From assembly GCF_016545825.1 (NCBI RefSeq), contig NC_052614.1, positions 22,462,559 through 22,526,558 on the forward strand: a DNA stretch of 64,000 nt, read 5' to 3'. The translations under genes were made by a program, and so were the position numbers. Shown here piece after piece: positions 1 through 10,806 of this stretch; positions within the stretch are counted from its first letter, which is position 1, and each line of letters opens with the position of its first letter. The notes beneath the pieces were generated by a model that saw nothing but the letters and a program-made list of their open reading frames with translations, was not told the origin of the DNA and ran no database searches. The DNA comes from Eucalyptus grandis (lineage: Eukaryota; Streptophyta; Magnoliopsida; Myrtales; Myrtaceae).

Positions 1-925
1 ATCCATTTAGTGCCAATCATGTTAGGTGGCACGGCCAGCATGCGAGACGGCAAGTGGCAGAGGGAAAAAAGGAAAAAAGATGAGAGAAACGAATAAAAAA
101 GGGAAAGGAAAAAAATTACAATTTTTTTAAAATATTATAAAAATCATCTACTTCGGCATTAACCACGGCACCTAAAACGATTGGCGTCGATTGAATAGCC
201 ATGTTGGCGACTTTCAACTAAAATTAGCTAAATGAACTAAATTAACAAATCGTTAAAAGATTTAAGATTAAATTGACAATGTAACAAAAGATTTATAACT
301 TAATTAGCATAATTGAAATGCTTAAAACTGAATTACTATAGGTACAAATTTATGATTGAATTGATACAAATACAATTAATTTATACATGCTTTGGTAAAT
401 TTTCCCCCAATAAATTGCACGAGCACATACAAGGACGCTAGGGTGTCGTGATCTGGGATTCATCCAAGTTAAGCATATATCCTATATCGTTGACAGATGG
501 ACCAGTTTAGGGTACTGATCGAGCCGATTGCCACGAGTGTTTCCTCCCATGGACGGCGAGGTTCGTCTTGCTTCTTCCTCTTCCCTCCCATCCTCCTCTT
601 GGCGCAGAGGGTTTTTGCTATTGTCGAATTGAGGGCTGTCTTCATCTCTTAACGGCTTTCGGCCTTTAGCGTTTTCTCGGCCAACGAGGTTGGGACGAGG
701 CGATGCTTCCTGGGAATTTCGGAGGTCAACAATGGCCGCCGCTCAGTTCCGCTGTTTCGAAAAGTCGAAGGTCAACGTTCAGTAATTAGCTTTGTCCGCA
801 TTTCAATCAATGAGGCGTTGGAGTTCAGTTTCCGCACGTGATGCCGACTTCGATGCCGCTCCCGCGTGGGTCAAGAAGAAAAGAAGGCATGATCAATCCC
901 ACGAGACAATGAATCGAAACACATT
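1..925. other. AT-rich spacer without a gene
   Basis: No open frame here looks like protein and no RNA gene is visible. The stretch around 230-400 resembles the AT-rich arms of the inverted-repeat element at 51255-52014, with the same style of wording (loss-of-phase copies of 'gattgaattgatacaaat'). It may be a decayed half element. The 530-900 part is more GC-balanced but has no recognisable content. Confidence 0.4.
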
Positions 926-1213
926 CATACTATCAAAAATCTTAAATTAATATATTTATAATAAATTTATTTTTCGTTAATTTTTATTTAATTTTATTGT
1001 CAAATTATTAAATTGAATGACGCGTGACATTTAACGGAGAAAAAAAACTAATAAATAGTAATTTATTACAAATATATTAATTTAAAGTTTTTGATGATAA
1101 AAAAATAGTTTTGTGAAAATTTATTACGGGTATACCAATTTATGATTTTTATGAAAAAATATTTTTTAATAAATTTATTATAAATCTATCAATTTAAGAT
1201 TTATCGTTATAGT
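926..1213. mobile_element. Decayed MULE-type MITE, family A
   Basis: This is one of at least five related AT-rich copies in the window; the others are near 21797, 23928, 27430, 35023 and 47959. The shared features are repeated phrases of the type 'ataaatttattataaat', a central ACGCGTGACA or ACACGTGACA motif, and ends that read (t)atcaaaaatctt and aagatttatcgttata, imperfect reverse complements. The target-site duplication is not preserved here. It is non-coding and was presumably mobilised in trans. Confidence 0.5.
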
Positions 1214-2540
1214 AACTCATATTATTTTATTTTTTTGTGGTTTGAAATTTTGATATTGAAGAATCACGATGGTAGCCTCGCTCAGATGCCAATAGTTGGA
1301 AAGCCTTTTTATAATTCACACGAGATACCAGGGATGCCGCAATTAAATAACTCAATGTGAGTGGTTCAGAAGCTTGTCACGACATTAATCCAGGTCACGA
1401 TCCTACAAGATGTGGACGATCCTTTCATCACCAGCCCAATGGCCTCGACTCTTTTTCTTTTTCTTTTTCCCTTTTGGTCGGCTTCGGGGTCGCGATCGCT
1501 CAATGGCTAAACTCTCGTCCGTCCCCGACACCATTAATGCACAAAACAAAGGATAAAAAAGGAGGAGGAGGTCCCCAAATCGGCAGGGCATGGAGCGCCT
1601 GGAAAAGCGAAATTCGTGTTGATCCTTTCAAGATGGTCACGATAATCGGAGAAAAATCGCTCGTGGTCCACTCCACGAAGCATCCGAACCACATAAATTG
1701 TGAAATTTATTATTCACCTTAACGTCGGTGATGAAACGTTCCAATCCAAACCCCTACAATCTTACGGGTCTAAATTTTACTAGTCCGGGACTCGGAAGCA
1801 AATATTCTATAAAGCAAGTATACATGCTAAACTCAATTTGGACCATCGGATCTTATAATATCCACGTGAGACGAGCCCTTGTTAATGTGTTAGATTATGT
1901 TATTAACGTGTTGTAAATTCATATAATGGGAATGACTTTGAAGACAAGACCAAAAGGACAAAACTACCCCTTCTGGACTAATTGGAGTGTCAAAATTTAG
2001 CATAGGGATACTTTAAGTCCCAAAAAGTATAAAAAGTACATTTAAGTATCAAAATTGAAACAAAATATATCAATTAAGTATCAATGGCAATAAAATCCGA
2101 CCAAAATGCTGCTGTAATGTTTTTCTAGCTAGACAAGTGGATGAACAATGTTGTTTTGCATGCCAACATGGCTAAATAAGTTGAAAACAACATCATTTTT
2201 CATGCTGGTATGGCTAGATAAACCAAAACAACATCGTTTTAATATGAACATTTGTTGAAATATAATACGTGCAAATGACAAAATCTTATAATTTATGTCA
2301 ATATGAAATTATTAAAGAAATAAACGAACAATAATATACTAGAGATTTACATAGCTCGGTTCCAATATTGGTATCTACATCAATGAGAAGATCCAGCAAT
2401 AAATAATCCATTATAATTGGAGGATCAGAATTTATAATTGCTTGTACGTTCGAGTATTTCTTACATCTAGATTTAATCTCAAATCCAAAATATTTATAAA
2501 TGAATAATGTAAACTTACAGTACAAAACTTTTTTTTTTTT
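1214..2540. other. AT-rich spacer without a gene
   Basis: I see no convincing gene. Short frames at 1357-1722 and 1728-1916 have no recognisable domains and low-complexity composition. The segment 1900-2290 contains phrases such as 'caaaattgaaacaaaatat' typical of decayed repeats. Confidence 0.4.
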
Positions 2541-3365
2541 TAGCGCTCAAGCGCTCCATGTATGTCCAAGAAGAAACTCAACACCTTTGTCTTTTGTGTG
2601 CACGGTGGCTTCCTCGCGTGCAGCTTCTATCGCTTTATAGGGCTCCTTTTTCTTCTGACGTGCGGCGCTCCTCGACCTTCTTTGCAACTCTCCTGAAAGA
2701 AAGAACACGTTTTGCTTTTTATATGTGTGTCCAAGGTAAAAAATTTGACTTAAGCCCACCTCTGGCTGTACCTTCCGGGGAATGCTTTCGCATGGACCGC
2801 CGGGTCGGCATCGCGGCCATCAGGTCTGGTGTCCTGCTCCTTTCGGAGTCTGGCAAAGCACCACTGGGGGAGAAATCTTTTTCAAGCCTCTACCCTGGCT
2901 CTACCTAGTCTTTCCTGGGTGTCAGCCTTTCCCACTTCCCCACGGGTTAAATCCCCTAGGGACTGCCCTCAGGCTGGCAACTTTTAACTTTAATGTGAAC
3001 TAGATTCTTTTGCAGGTAAAAGTGAAATCCTCACTTTTTCTTTTATTTTATATTTTTTTCATCTTTTGTCTTGTAGTGGCAGATCAACTTCTCTCTCTTT
3101 TTTTTTTTTAACGTCCAAAACAAAGTCTGACGAGCTGGCCGGTCGGCCACCTGAAAGGGGATGGCATCCCCTTTCGAACCCTTCATTGAGGGTTTATCAG
3201 CCTAGTATGCTAAGAGATGACAGGGATCTCTCTCCAGGCAGGATCTCGGCGCCAGAGGCGCCGTGGCCGGAGAGCCCAATGGGGGTAGTATCCCGTGTTC
3301 CAACTCCCACCCAAGTGGGGGAGAGGCACCTTGGGAAACCCATTCAAGGTGAGGCAGTTTAAAGA
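2541..3365. other. GC-balanced block of unknown origin
   Basis: This block of about 820 bases has a composition unlike the AT-rich flanks and begins after a T-rich run. Open frames exist (2558-2908, 2782-3003 and 3066-3362 on +) but none resembles a known protein. It has short internal palindromes (ggcgccagaggcgcc near 3250). It could be a fragment of a retroelement leader or a captured sequence. I cannot name it. Confidence 0.3.
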
Positions 3366-3439
3366 CCTACTTAGGTCTCATCCGACTTATGATCAGTTTG
3401 AAGAAATCTTTCTCAACAAATTCTATTTAAAAAATCGTT

Positions 3440-3975
3440 ATTCGAATTTAAACTCGAAATATTAATTTAACAATATTAATCAAATTAAATTTAAAACTAA
3501 ATTATTTATAAAAAAGAAAAAAAGGAAGAAGATGAAATTTGTAGAAGGTGAAGGCAGAGCTCTTGCCTTTGGCTCCTCGTTGTCATTGGGGGAAGGCCAA
3601 CGACAGTGAGGAAGGGTCAGCCGAGGTTACCAAGCCTTGACCGACCAATGGTGTGGTTGAGCAAGCCCTTGGGTCATAGTTATCCACTAAATTCGGTGCG
3701 GGTTGCTAGTCTTTGGCTAGCCAGGCCAAGGGCCGCCGCCCGTTAGGGCCCTTCACCCTAGATCTACAGGTTTACAGGTCCTCGCCGTCAGTCAAGTAGG
3801 GTCGTTAGCCCCTGACTATGGCTTGGCGGCCCCATTGACCCTTCTCGGTGAGGATGGAGAGGAGGCGACGAGGTCTTGGCCCTCGCCTTCTACAATATTC
3901 ATCTCCTCCTTTTTAAAAATAAATAATTTAATTTAATTAATATTTATATTAGAACTTTTAAAAAGAAAAAATAAC
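3440..3975. repeat. Inverted-repeat element with GC-rich core
   Basis: Left arm around 3500-3550 and right arm around 3888-3935 are imperfect reverse complements: the left reads taaattatttat, then ggaagaagatgaa and gtagaagg; the right reads ccttctac, then ttcatctcctcc and ataaataattta. The roughly 340-base centre is GC-rich and full of GGC/GAGG-type words. The same plan (AT-rich arms, purine or pyrimidine tracts, GC-rich centre) recurs at 24890-25090, 50985-51190 and 51470-51830. No coding capacity is visible. Confidence 0.5.
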
Positions 3976-4289
3976 GTCGTTTTGATTTTTTTTATGATTC
4001 AATTTTCGACGAGTCATGTATGCGAGTTATATTATTAAAAAATTACCACGTAGAATTTCTGATCAAGGTTGCCGACCTTAATATTCAAGTATCTCAATTT
4101 TCTAAAAGAAAAGATAATATTTAAATGTACATTTGGTAACTTTTGGGTATTTAATTATCCTTCCGTATTAAATTTTGGCACTTACGCTGTTTTTTTTGTC
4201 GGGAAAGAAAAATAGACAAGTTGATAAGCTCTCGTTCTTACGCGGGCAGAAGAAGTGCGTGGGAGGTGGGAATGGACCGCGAGCCGCCA

Positions 4290-5090
4290 GGACACGTGAG
4301 GGCCCACGTGATAGGACAGAGAGCAAATGTCGTGATAAGTGATGATGATTAATGATTGTATTTCCCACGACACTGGCAGCTTACGACAGCTTGCCTATGG
4401 ATTAAAAATAGGAAGATGCTGCTGATTCGGCGGGCTGATCGTTGGGGATGAGCGTCGGTTTTTGGGGAATCCTACGCATGAATAGTTTTCAAATCTCTTG
4501 TCATTTTGGTAATCAACCCTTTTTTTTTAGTGACCGGAAATCACATACAACTAGCTGTCGACGGCGTAAATTCGAAACGAACTGAGCCACAACCACGACC
4601 CAGCCGTAGGTAAGTCGCGCAATGTGAATGCAGATTTTGAACCCCTCCCCTCAGACGGGAGAGTAAAGTTTTAGTCATTGCGGTCACTGTGGGCGGTGCT
4701 ATCAACTCTCTCTCTCTCTCTTTATCATTACAATTATGAAAAAGTCATTATAATAATTTGTTGTGTTTTCTTTTTCTAAATTCACTTGAAAAGGAATTAG
4801 GCCCATATGCGGCCTATATAGATTTAATTCTGGATTAATAGCAGGACACCAAGGTATCCTTATCAGTTAGAATGATTTAGAGAGCTTTGTCATGATAAAT
4901 TCGGAGTGGGGCTTGTTAAGAAAGGTCGAATCTAATGTATCCATAGCATTTTTCAGGTGGGATTGATATCAACCCATGTTTTCCTTGACACGTGGCGGAA
5001 CACCATCCGCCGATATCCTCCTCTTACCTTACCTCCCCCTCTCTCTATAAATAGCGACACACCATTTATTGGAGGACAACACTTTACCTT
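4290..5090 (+). promoter_or_regulatory. Orphan promoter-like stretch with G-boxes and TATA box
   Basis: Two CACGTG palindromes lie at 4293-4298 and 4305-4310, centred 12 bases apart in a near-perfect larger palindrome. A CACGTGGC ABRE-type box is at about 4988, and a good TATA box (ctataaatag) is at about 5045, roughly 30 bases before a plausible start near 5075. A splice-donor-like sequence (ctcag/gtaagc) follows at about 5214. No intact gene follows. The first two boxes are 700 bases from the TATA and may be unrelated. The ABA link is inferred from the motif only. Confidence 0.35.
4505..4735 (-). mobile_element. Possible SINE, minus strand
   Basis: Read on the minus strand, the segment has a Pol III B-box-like word (gggttcaaaatc, near 4630-4645 on +) and ends in an A-rich tail (plus-strand T run at 4520-4528). 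It shares the 'gaggggttcaaaa' core with the well-supported SINE at 10098. I could not find a target-site duplication, so the borders are approximate. Confidence 0.3.
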
Positions 5091-5401
5091 GGAAGAGTTA
5101 TAACGAAAATTTATCTACCAACAACATATCATGCATTTACGTTAGTCCATTCATCAATATTACTCGTGTGTGACCCTTTCCCTTTCTTGCCAAAGGAAAC
5201 AATTGTTAATCTCAGGTAAGCCCATCAAATGGGTAGGTTTGATTGAGTTTGGATCGGATTATAAATAATTGAGCTTAAATCGACTCATTTAACTCGTTTT
5301 GACCTATTTATTTACAATGCAAATTCTCGAGTCATACCAAATCCCATCCACACCGACTCGTCTCGATTCATTTTTAGCATTATTTTCTCTTTATATGGTT
5401 G

Positions 5402-5520
5402 CCTTTGAAGAATGATGACTTCATGAAGCAGGAGTTAGTGAGGGAGCTTAGGAGTTAGGTGGACAAGGGCATGAAGGTGGATAGTGAAAGTCCAGCCCGA
5501 GCCATCCATAAATCATGAAA
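5402..5520 (+). pseudogene. Coding-like relic with internal stop
   Basis: In the frame starting at 5402 the translation reads like protein (NDDFMKQELVRELRS), then meets TAG at 5456-5458, and continues in frame as VDKGMKVDSESP before another stop. An SxVD context would suit a tryptophan at the stop, a TGG-to-TAG change. I do not recognise the family. It lies 350 bases after the orphan TATA box and could be the remains of the gene once driven by it. Confidence 0.25.
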
Positions 5521-8500
5521 TGGATTTGAACTTTAGATTTGTGTTACGTATAAATTGGTTCTTTATACACTACATACCCATTCTCAATCATTGTCTCCCA
5601 CTCCATCCATCAATGGACACTCTCACCACCCTCTACGACTTCACCATGCGCGGCCACCTCGACAATTGTCTAACCAATTTAACCTAATTCTTTTGATATA
5701 CCCACATCAACAAGCCATCACCACATCATCAATCTGATCAAAGAAAACGAAAAAGCACACTTGATCATGCAAGCCAAAAGAACGAAGATGTTACATTGGC
5801 CAAGGCAGAGAAGGGAAAAAAATATACATTTTGAATGACTCGATCATGCAAGTAATAATCGTCGTGTACAAACAAAGTACAAGCAATTCCAAGATTGGAG
5901 ATTAGGACAACGATTCATCCATCAATCTCCAAAGAATTGTCAAACGCCCACATTTACATATCATCAGCAGCAAATGAATTTAAGAGGACCTCGATCAAAA
6001 TTGAGGATCAGCTACATTGCGTGAATTGCGATATTAGTCAAATTGTGGGGAACGGAATTGATTGAATTTGGCATGAATAATCGATAGCTTTTTAGTCGTG
6101 CATGTGATGAGGAAGATGACTACAGTGAGAGAGGATGTGAGGTCTTCGCGTGTCTAAATATAAATGGGTTGACCACTTGTTTTTAAATGGGCACGATCGA
6201 TTCTAGCTGGATTTCAATATTCTAAATCCATTTTCAGTCGGCTCTTTAAATGTCCTCAACAACCATATTATGAAAGAATATTAAAAAGTCAGGAAAAGTT
6301 TTTTAATGATTGACATGCCTTTGGGAGAATTTTGGAGAATTGACTTTACATTGTTACAAAGTTTTCTGATTATTTTCTTGGAAAGCAACTTCGTTAAAGA
6401 GGAAAAAGCGTTGCCTCGGAAGGGCAAGTAAACTGTAACCAGTAGAGAAAAAGCGACTCCTTTATAAAGAACGAAAAAAAATTAGATGGTCCAATGTAGA
6501 AAATGTTCGATTTCATCATGCATCCTCTGACTCCGCCATCTTCCCAAATAGAGCAAAGTGATGATCTAAACCTAGCTCTCCATTATTCACCAAAATCAAA
6601 ATAGAAAAAAAAAAACAGAAAAACAAAACCACCTTACTTGTACATTTATTAAACAACACCATATCGATGAAAGTCTAAAATGGCGGAAAAGGTATCAATA
6701 AAAATGAAATGACTAGTTAGCATCAATTAATATGTATCGAGTGATAGGTTATGGCAGTTATTTATTGGAACCCACTCACTTGATCAACAATAATGAAGGA
6801 ACGCGACCTATTTTGATTTATCAATAAGATCATAAATCACTCAACTAGTGCATATTAATGGGAAAATTTAATTACTATAATCCTAAGATTTATTGTAGAA
6901 AATTTGGTAACCATAGAGACACCTAAAGCTAGTTCCTATGATATTATTGAACTTATTCTAGAAAACTAGACCTTAGTATGTCAAAATTTCCCTATAAAAA
7001 GTATAAGAAAAAGGGTGGACGGAAGGTGGGGCAAGCACTTTTGGCCAAAAAAAAGAAGTGTGTCGAGATTTCTGGAAAAGAAAAGAAAAGGGGAGAAAGG
7101 TAGGTCTTTTCTTTTTCTTTTTTCTTTTTTTGGTCAGCGAGAAGAAAGGTAGGCCATTGATGATTACCTGCCTAAAATAGGCTCGTGGTGGCACAAATTA
7201 AATATGCTTTTCAATCGGTGATTCACACCCGAAACGAAGTTCTGATAAACCAGTCGAGATTTGCCGCCAAACTGCTCCTCATGATCATCGATTAAGGTTT
7301 CAGTTAATACAGTGCTTTTGGAATTGGCTCTAGTGATATCCCGTCTCAATGATTATTAAAAAGGAATGATGACGTAAATGATCTCTAAACGTTAGTCTAA
7401 TGTGTGATGTTGTTATCAAACTTTAATTTGTTTAACGTGGTACATAAGTCTTAACTCAATATGTAGTATAGTTTTGAACTTTTAGTTTGTTCAATATGAT
7501 CCATAAAGCTTCAACGCACATTCAATTTAGTCCATATATATTAAATGTTTTCTTTCCATTAATTCAAGTTTAGGAATAATATTGGACATTTTTTTTTTTT
7601 TCTTTCCATTGGACATTTTATTCTTACCTTTTACCAAAAAAACAATGTTTGGACATTTTATATGATTCGATGACTAAATTGAATAAGTATCAATAAGTAT
7701 TATAAATTTATGGATCACATTAAATAGATTAAAATTTTAGGGAATAATTTATACGTCGGACCAAAGTTTATTGATCAAGTTTATAGATCATATTACACAT
7801 CTGATCAAAATTTATAAATTATCTGCATTATTTTCTTTATTACATATTACAGCATGGACAGAAAGCAAAGAGATCATCGTTAATAATAGAGACAATAACA
7901 ATGTGGTGGAGAGAGCCCGTGAGAAAATCACTGGTCAAATCCCAGGATAAAGGCGTGGATCGAACCAGCTTTCCCGTTCCATCGATGCAAATGGCATGTG
8001 TGGCCGGCCGGCGAGGAACCGAGATTCTTGGTCCCCACGCTGATCCGCCGGTCCACATGCAAAAGACATCTTTCGTTTCAGTATTCTTTCTTTTCATTAA
8101 TTAATCAATTCTGGACCAATAAGTAACCTAATCTTACCTAACAAAACTCTGTATTATCTCAAGGATCGACGTGTAATCTAATGCAGCTCGAGATCAGCAT
8201 AACTTTTATAATATTTATTTTTTTAATGCCATGTGGGGATAAAAAAAATGAGTTATTAAAGTTGCCATTGGATTCAATGATGATGTGCTGCCTGCCCGCA
8301 GATCCAGACAGCTATGATTCTTAAAAGGGTTGGCTTACATTAATCAAAGGTGATTAGGGTTTGTCTTATTGCTAATGATTGTTCTTTAATGTACTCTTCT
8401 TCTTCTTTTTTTAATTTTTTTCCCAAGAGTAGTTGCGTCGAACCATCTCTTTTTATAATGCAGGATCTACTTTAGGGAATTTATTGAATATTCTCCAATT

Positions 8501-8900
8501 TTTTGTAGCCCTCTTGAGATGGCAGCTCTCCTTTAGCCATAGTTGAAAGAAAGTGGGTTCAGATGTATTGGACCAATGAAGTAGATAGAGATAAGGACAG
8601 GATAAATTGAAATAACATTTTTCTGAAAATTTCCAATTAATTTAAGAACCGAGATATATTTTGGAAGAAAATTAGATAAGAGACATTCACCAATTGAAGC
8701 TTGTTAATTTATTCTTATACGATTATAGAAAATTATATAAATTAAAGGGAACATTGCAAAACTTAATAATTAAATAAGCTGATGGCATCGATCATGCTAT
8801 AGTTTTGGAAATATAAATTTTTTTTGTGTAGTTCCGACATATGCTAAATAAATTTGTGGATTAGACTTCCAAGGTTTCTAGAGCTTGAAAAGCCAGTGAA
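5521..8900. other. Spacer with decayed repeats, no gene
   Basis: There is no supportable gene. Positions 7370-7820 resemble 22740-23040: both contain 'aacttttagtttgtt' type phrases, 'caatttagtcc/ccc' and closing 'gaccaaagttt' phrases, which marks a second decayed repeat family. Positions 7840-8100 are more GC-balanced and open in both strands but show no known domain. Confidence 0.4.
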
Positions 8901-9235
8901 ATTAACCACGTGCGCTTTTATTTATGTCACCTAATTTTGATGCCATCACACCACTTTAAAAAGGACACGTGGTGAATTGTCGCTAGACTTCCACCTCATC
9001 GATGTGTTTTACTATATAAACGGTCCTAATTGGCGAACGAGCATAGACAAGCTGTGGGCCACTCAAGTGCTATTGTGATGGGCCAGGCCCATTATCATTT
9101 GTGGCCCATGATCATGTATCATTTTAATTAGAACCAGCGAAATGAGTGCACAAGAGGATTGTAGCAGCCTTCACATACAGTCATTTGATTTCAAGATTGC
9201 AAACCCAAGTGAGTCTTTTCTCATTTTGGTGTATT
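8900..9235 (+). promoter_or_regulatory. Second orphan promoter-like stretch and short first-exon-like ORF
   Basis: G-box cores occur at about 8909 and 8964, and a TATA box (ctatataaac) at about 9012. Two TGGGCC/GGCCCA site-II-like words follow near 9053-9105. The first ATG after the TATA is at 9142. It opens about 22 codons (MSAQEDCSSLHIQSFDF...) up to a good donor (aagtgagt) near 9209. No further exon is recognisable downstream, so this may be a truncated gene or chance. Confidence 0.25.
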
Positions 9236-9239
9236 CTTG

Positions 9240-10082
9240 ATATTCAAAATTATAGAATATCATCTAATTTGTGCTTACTCTAACACCGTTCATTTCATGG
9301 AAAATAAATAATTCGCAATTTTTTTCCTAAAAACGATTGCTTTTTCCTCTTAGAAAAATTAATAGACCAAAAATATTTTCACATCTATGAAAACATTTAG
9401 ATGGTTGTTCTCAATAATGAAATTTTTTTTTACTAACCACGTGGACTTATCCTGTTTCGTTGGTTTCACAAAAAATGAATATTTTGAATTTTTTTTACTA
9501 AAAATGATCACTCGCATCTCTTAAGATAATTAACCAATGCAAAATGTATCTTTTTAGATAATAAAAAATTTCTCGTCCGGTCATTTTTATAAGGAATATG
9601 AGCAATTGTTTTGAAAAAAATTGTTTTATCGATTATGAATTTTTCACGAAACAAGAGCTCTGGAGCACTGTAATTTGCATATTAAACCAGCCGGATAATA
9701 AGCAAGGAGGCCCGAAGAGGTCAATCGGGTCGGCCCGATTTATCTTGATGGGCGGGCTACCAAGTAATGGAGGCCCCCAAGGAATCTCAATGTGGCACAA
9801 TCCAAAATGATTTGGCTTCGTCCATTTTTTTTTCCGTTGTCAATGCAATTTATTTTGCAATTTCCCATCCGAAAGACTTCTTTTGTTCTGACGGTAGGGT
9901 GTTTGGCACGTTTTGCGCACTCGGTTCATCCCAACAGAGTTTAATTTCGATGGTCCTCCGATGGCACGCACATTGGCACGCACGGTCGGTATTTCCAAAG
10001 CGACATTTAGAGAATGTACTATCGTGATAATATGGACTCGCACACATTATCACTCAAGCAAATACCTAAAATGCTGGGAATG
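9240..10082. other. Spacer without a recognisable gene
   Basis: Open frames on both strands (9598-9810 and 9767-10027 on +; 9840-10053 on -) do not resemble known proteins and overlap each other. Nothing else is supported. Confidence 0.4.
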
Positions 10083-10301
10083 AATTGCATCTTTTATTAA
10101 CCATTGGGATTCGCCCGGCTACCCTTCCAACATGGAAGGGGGAGGTGAGGGGTTCAAAACTTTCTCAGGAGAAGATGGGGTGGGGGCGCGTAAGTTTCAG
10201 GAGTAAGTTTCGATTCCCACGAGCAAAAGCAGTAAAAATCTGAGAGTGAGTGTGTAAAGTAGAAATAGAGTAGGTGACAAAAAAATAATTGCATCTTTTA
10301 T
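10083..10301 (+). mobile_element. tRNA-related SINE with 15-bp target-site duplication
   Basis: The 15-base direct repeat aattgcatcttttat occurs at 10083-10097 and again at 10287-10301, exactly flanking a 189-base insert. The insert begins near a GGGATTCGCCCGGCTA-like 5' end, contains B-box-like words (ggggttcaaaac and gtttcgattcc), and ends in an A-rich tail (gacaaaaaaat). Long perfect duplications plus an A tail are the hallmark of LINE-machinery retrotransposition. The perfect duplication implies a young insertion. It sits about 500 bases upstream of the rhomboid gene start. Confidence 0.8.
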
Positions 10302-10806
10302 CAATACTCAATAGAAATCAAATTCCAAATGGCTACGAATCGATAAGATTAGAAAGAGAGAGATGGTTCCAAAAGCAGGTAGAAAGAACCATGACGCCAC
10401 TTTGACGTGCGTTGTGGGGCCGAATTGCACTTTCTCCCCTCCAGATTGTGATACTTATTATGGATTGCCCGACTTTTTTCATTTTTTTCACAATGTGCCC
10501 CGTGAAATCTCGAAAACTGTGATTATTTCATTTTTCGCAGTCCCTCCCGTAAAATTCTTGAAATAAAGCTGTAACATCACATTCCTATCGCTAGCTCCGA
10601 CCATCGTTCCTCCAGAGCTCTAAAGCCTCGGGACCTTTTTTTGGCCAAATTGAAAAAGTTCGGGGCCAAAATTCCGAATAACAGTCAAAATCCGGGGCGA
10701 GAACGAAAATTACTCCAGCAGCGCGGGGCGCGTGCACCAAAAAAAAAAACCGCGACTCGCGCTTTTCTTCCTCGTCCTCTCCTTTCCCGTCGCCGAAACG
10801 ACGGCG
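10302..10806 (+). promoter_or_regulatory. Upstream region and leader of RBL11
   Basis: This is the spacer between the SINE and the RBL11 start. The last 200 bases become GC-rich, as is usual for this kind of plant 5' leader. An in-frame upstream ATG at 10732 would add 25 residues that look unlike a transit peptide; I take 10807 as the start because its context (gcgATGGC) is better and the product then begins like a typical transit peptide. I see no clear TATA box. Confidence 0.35.
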
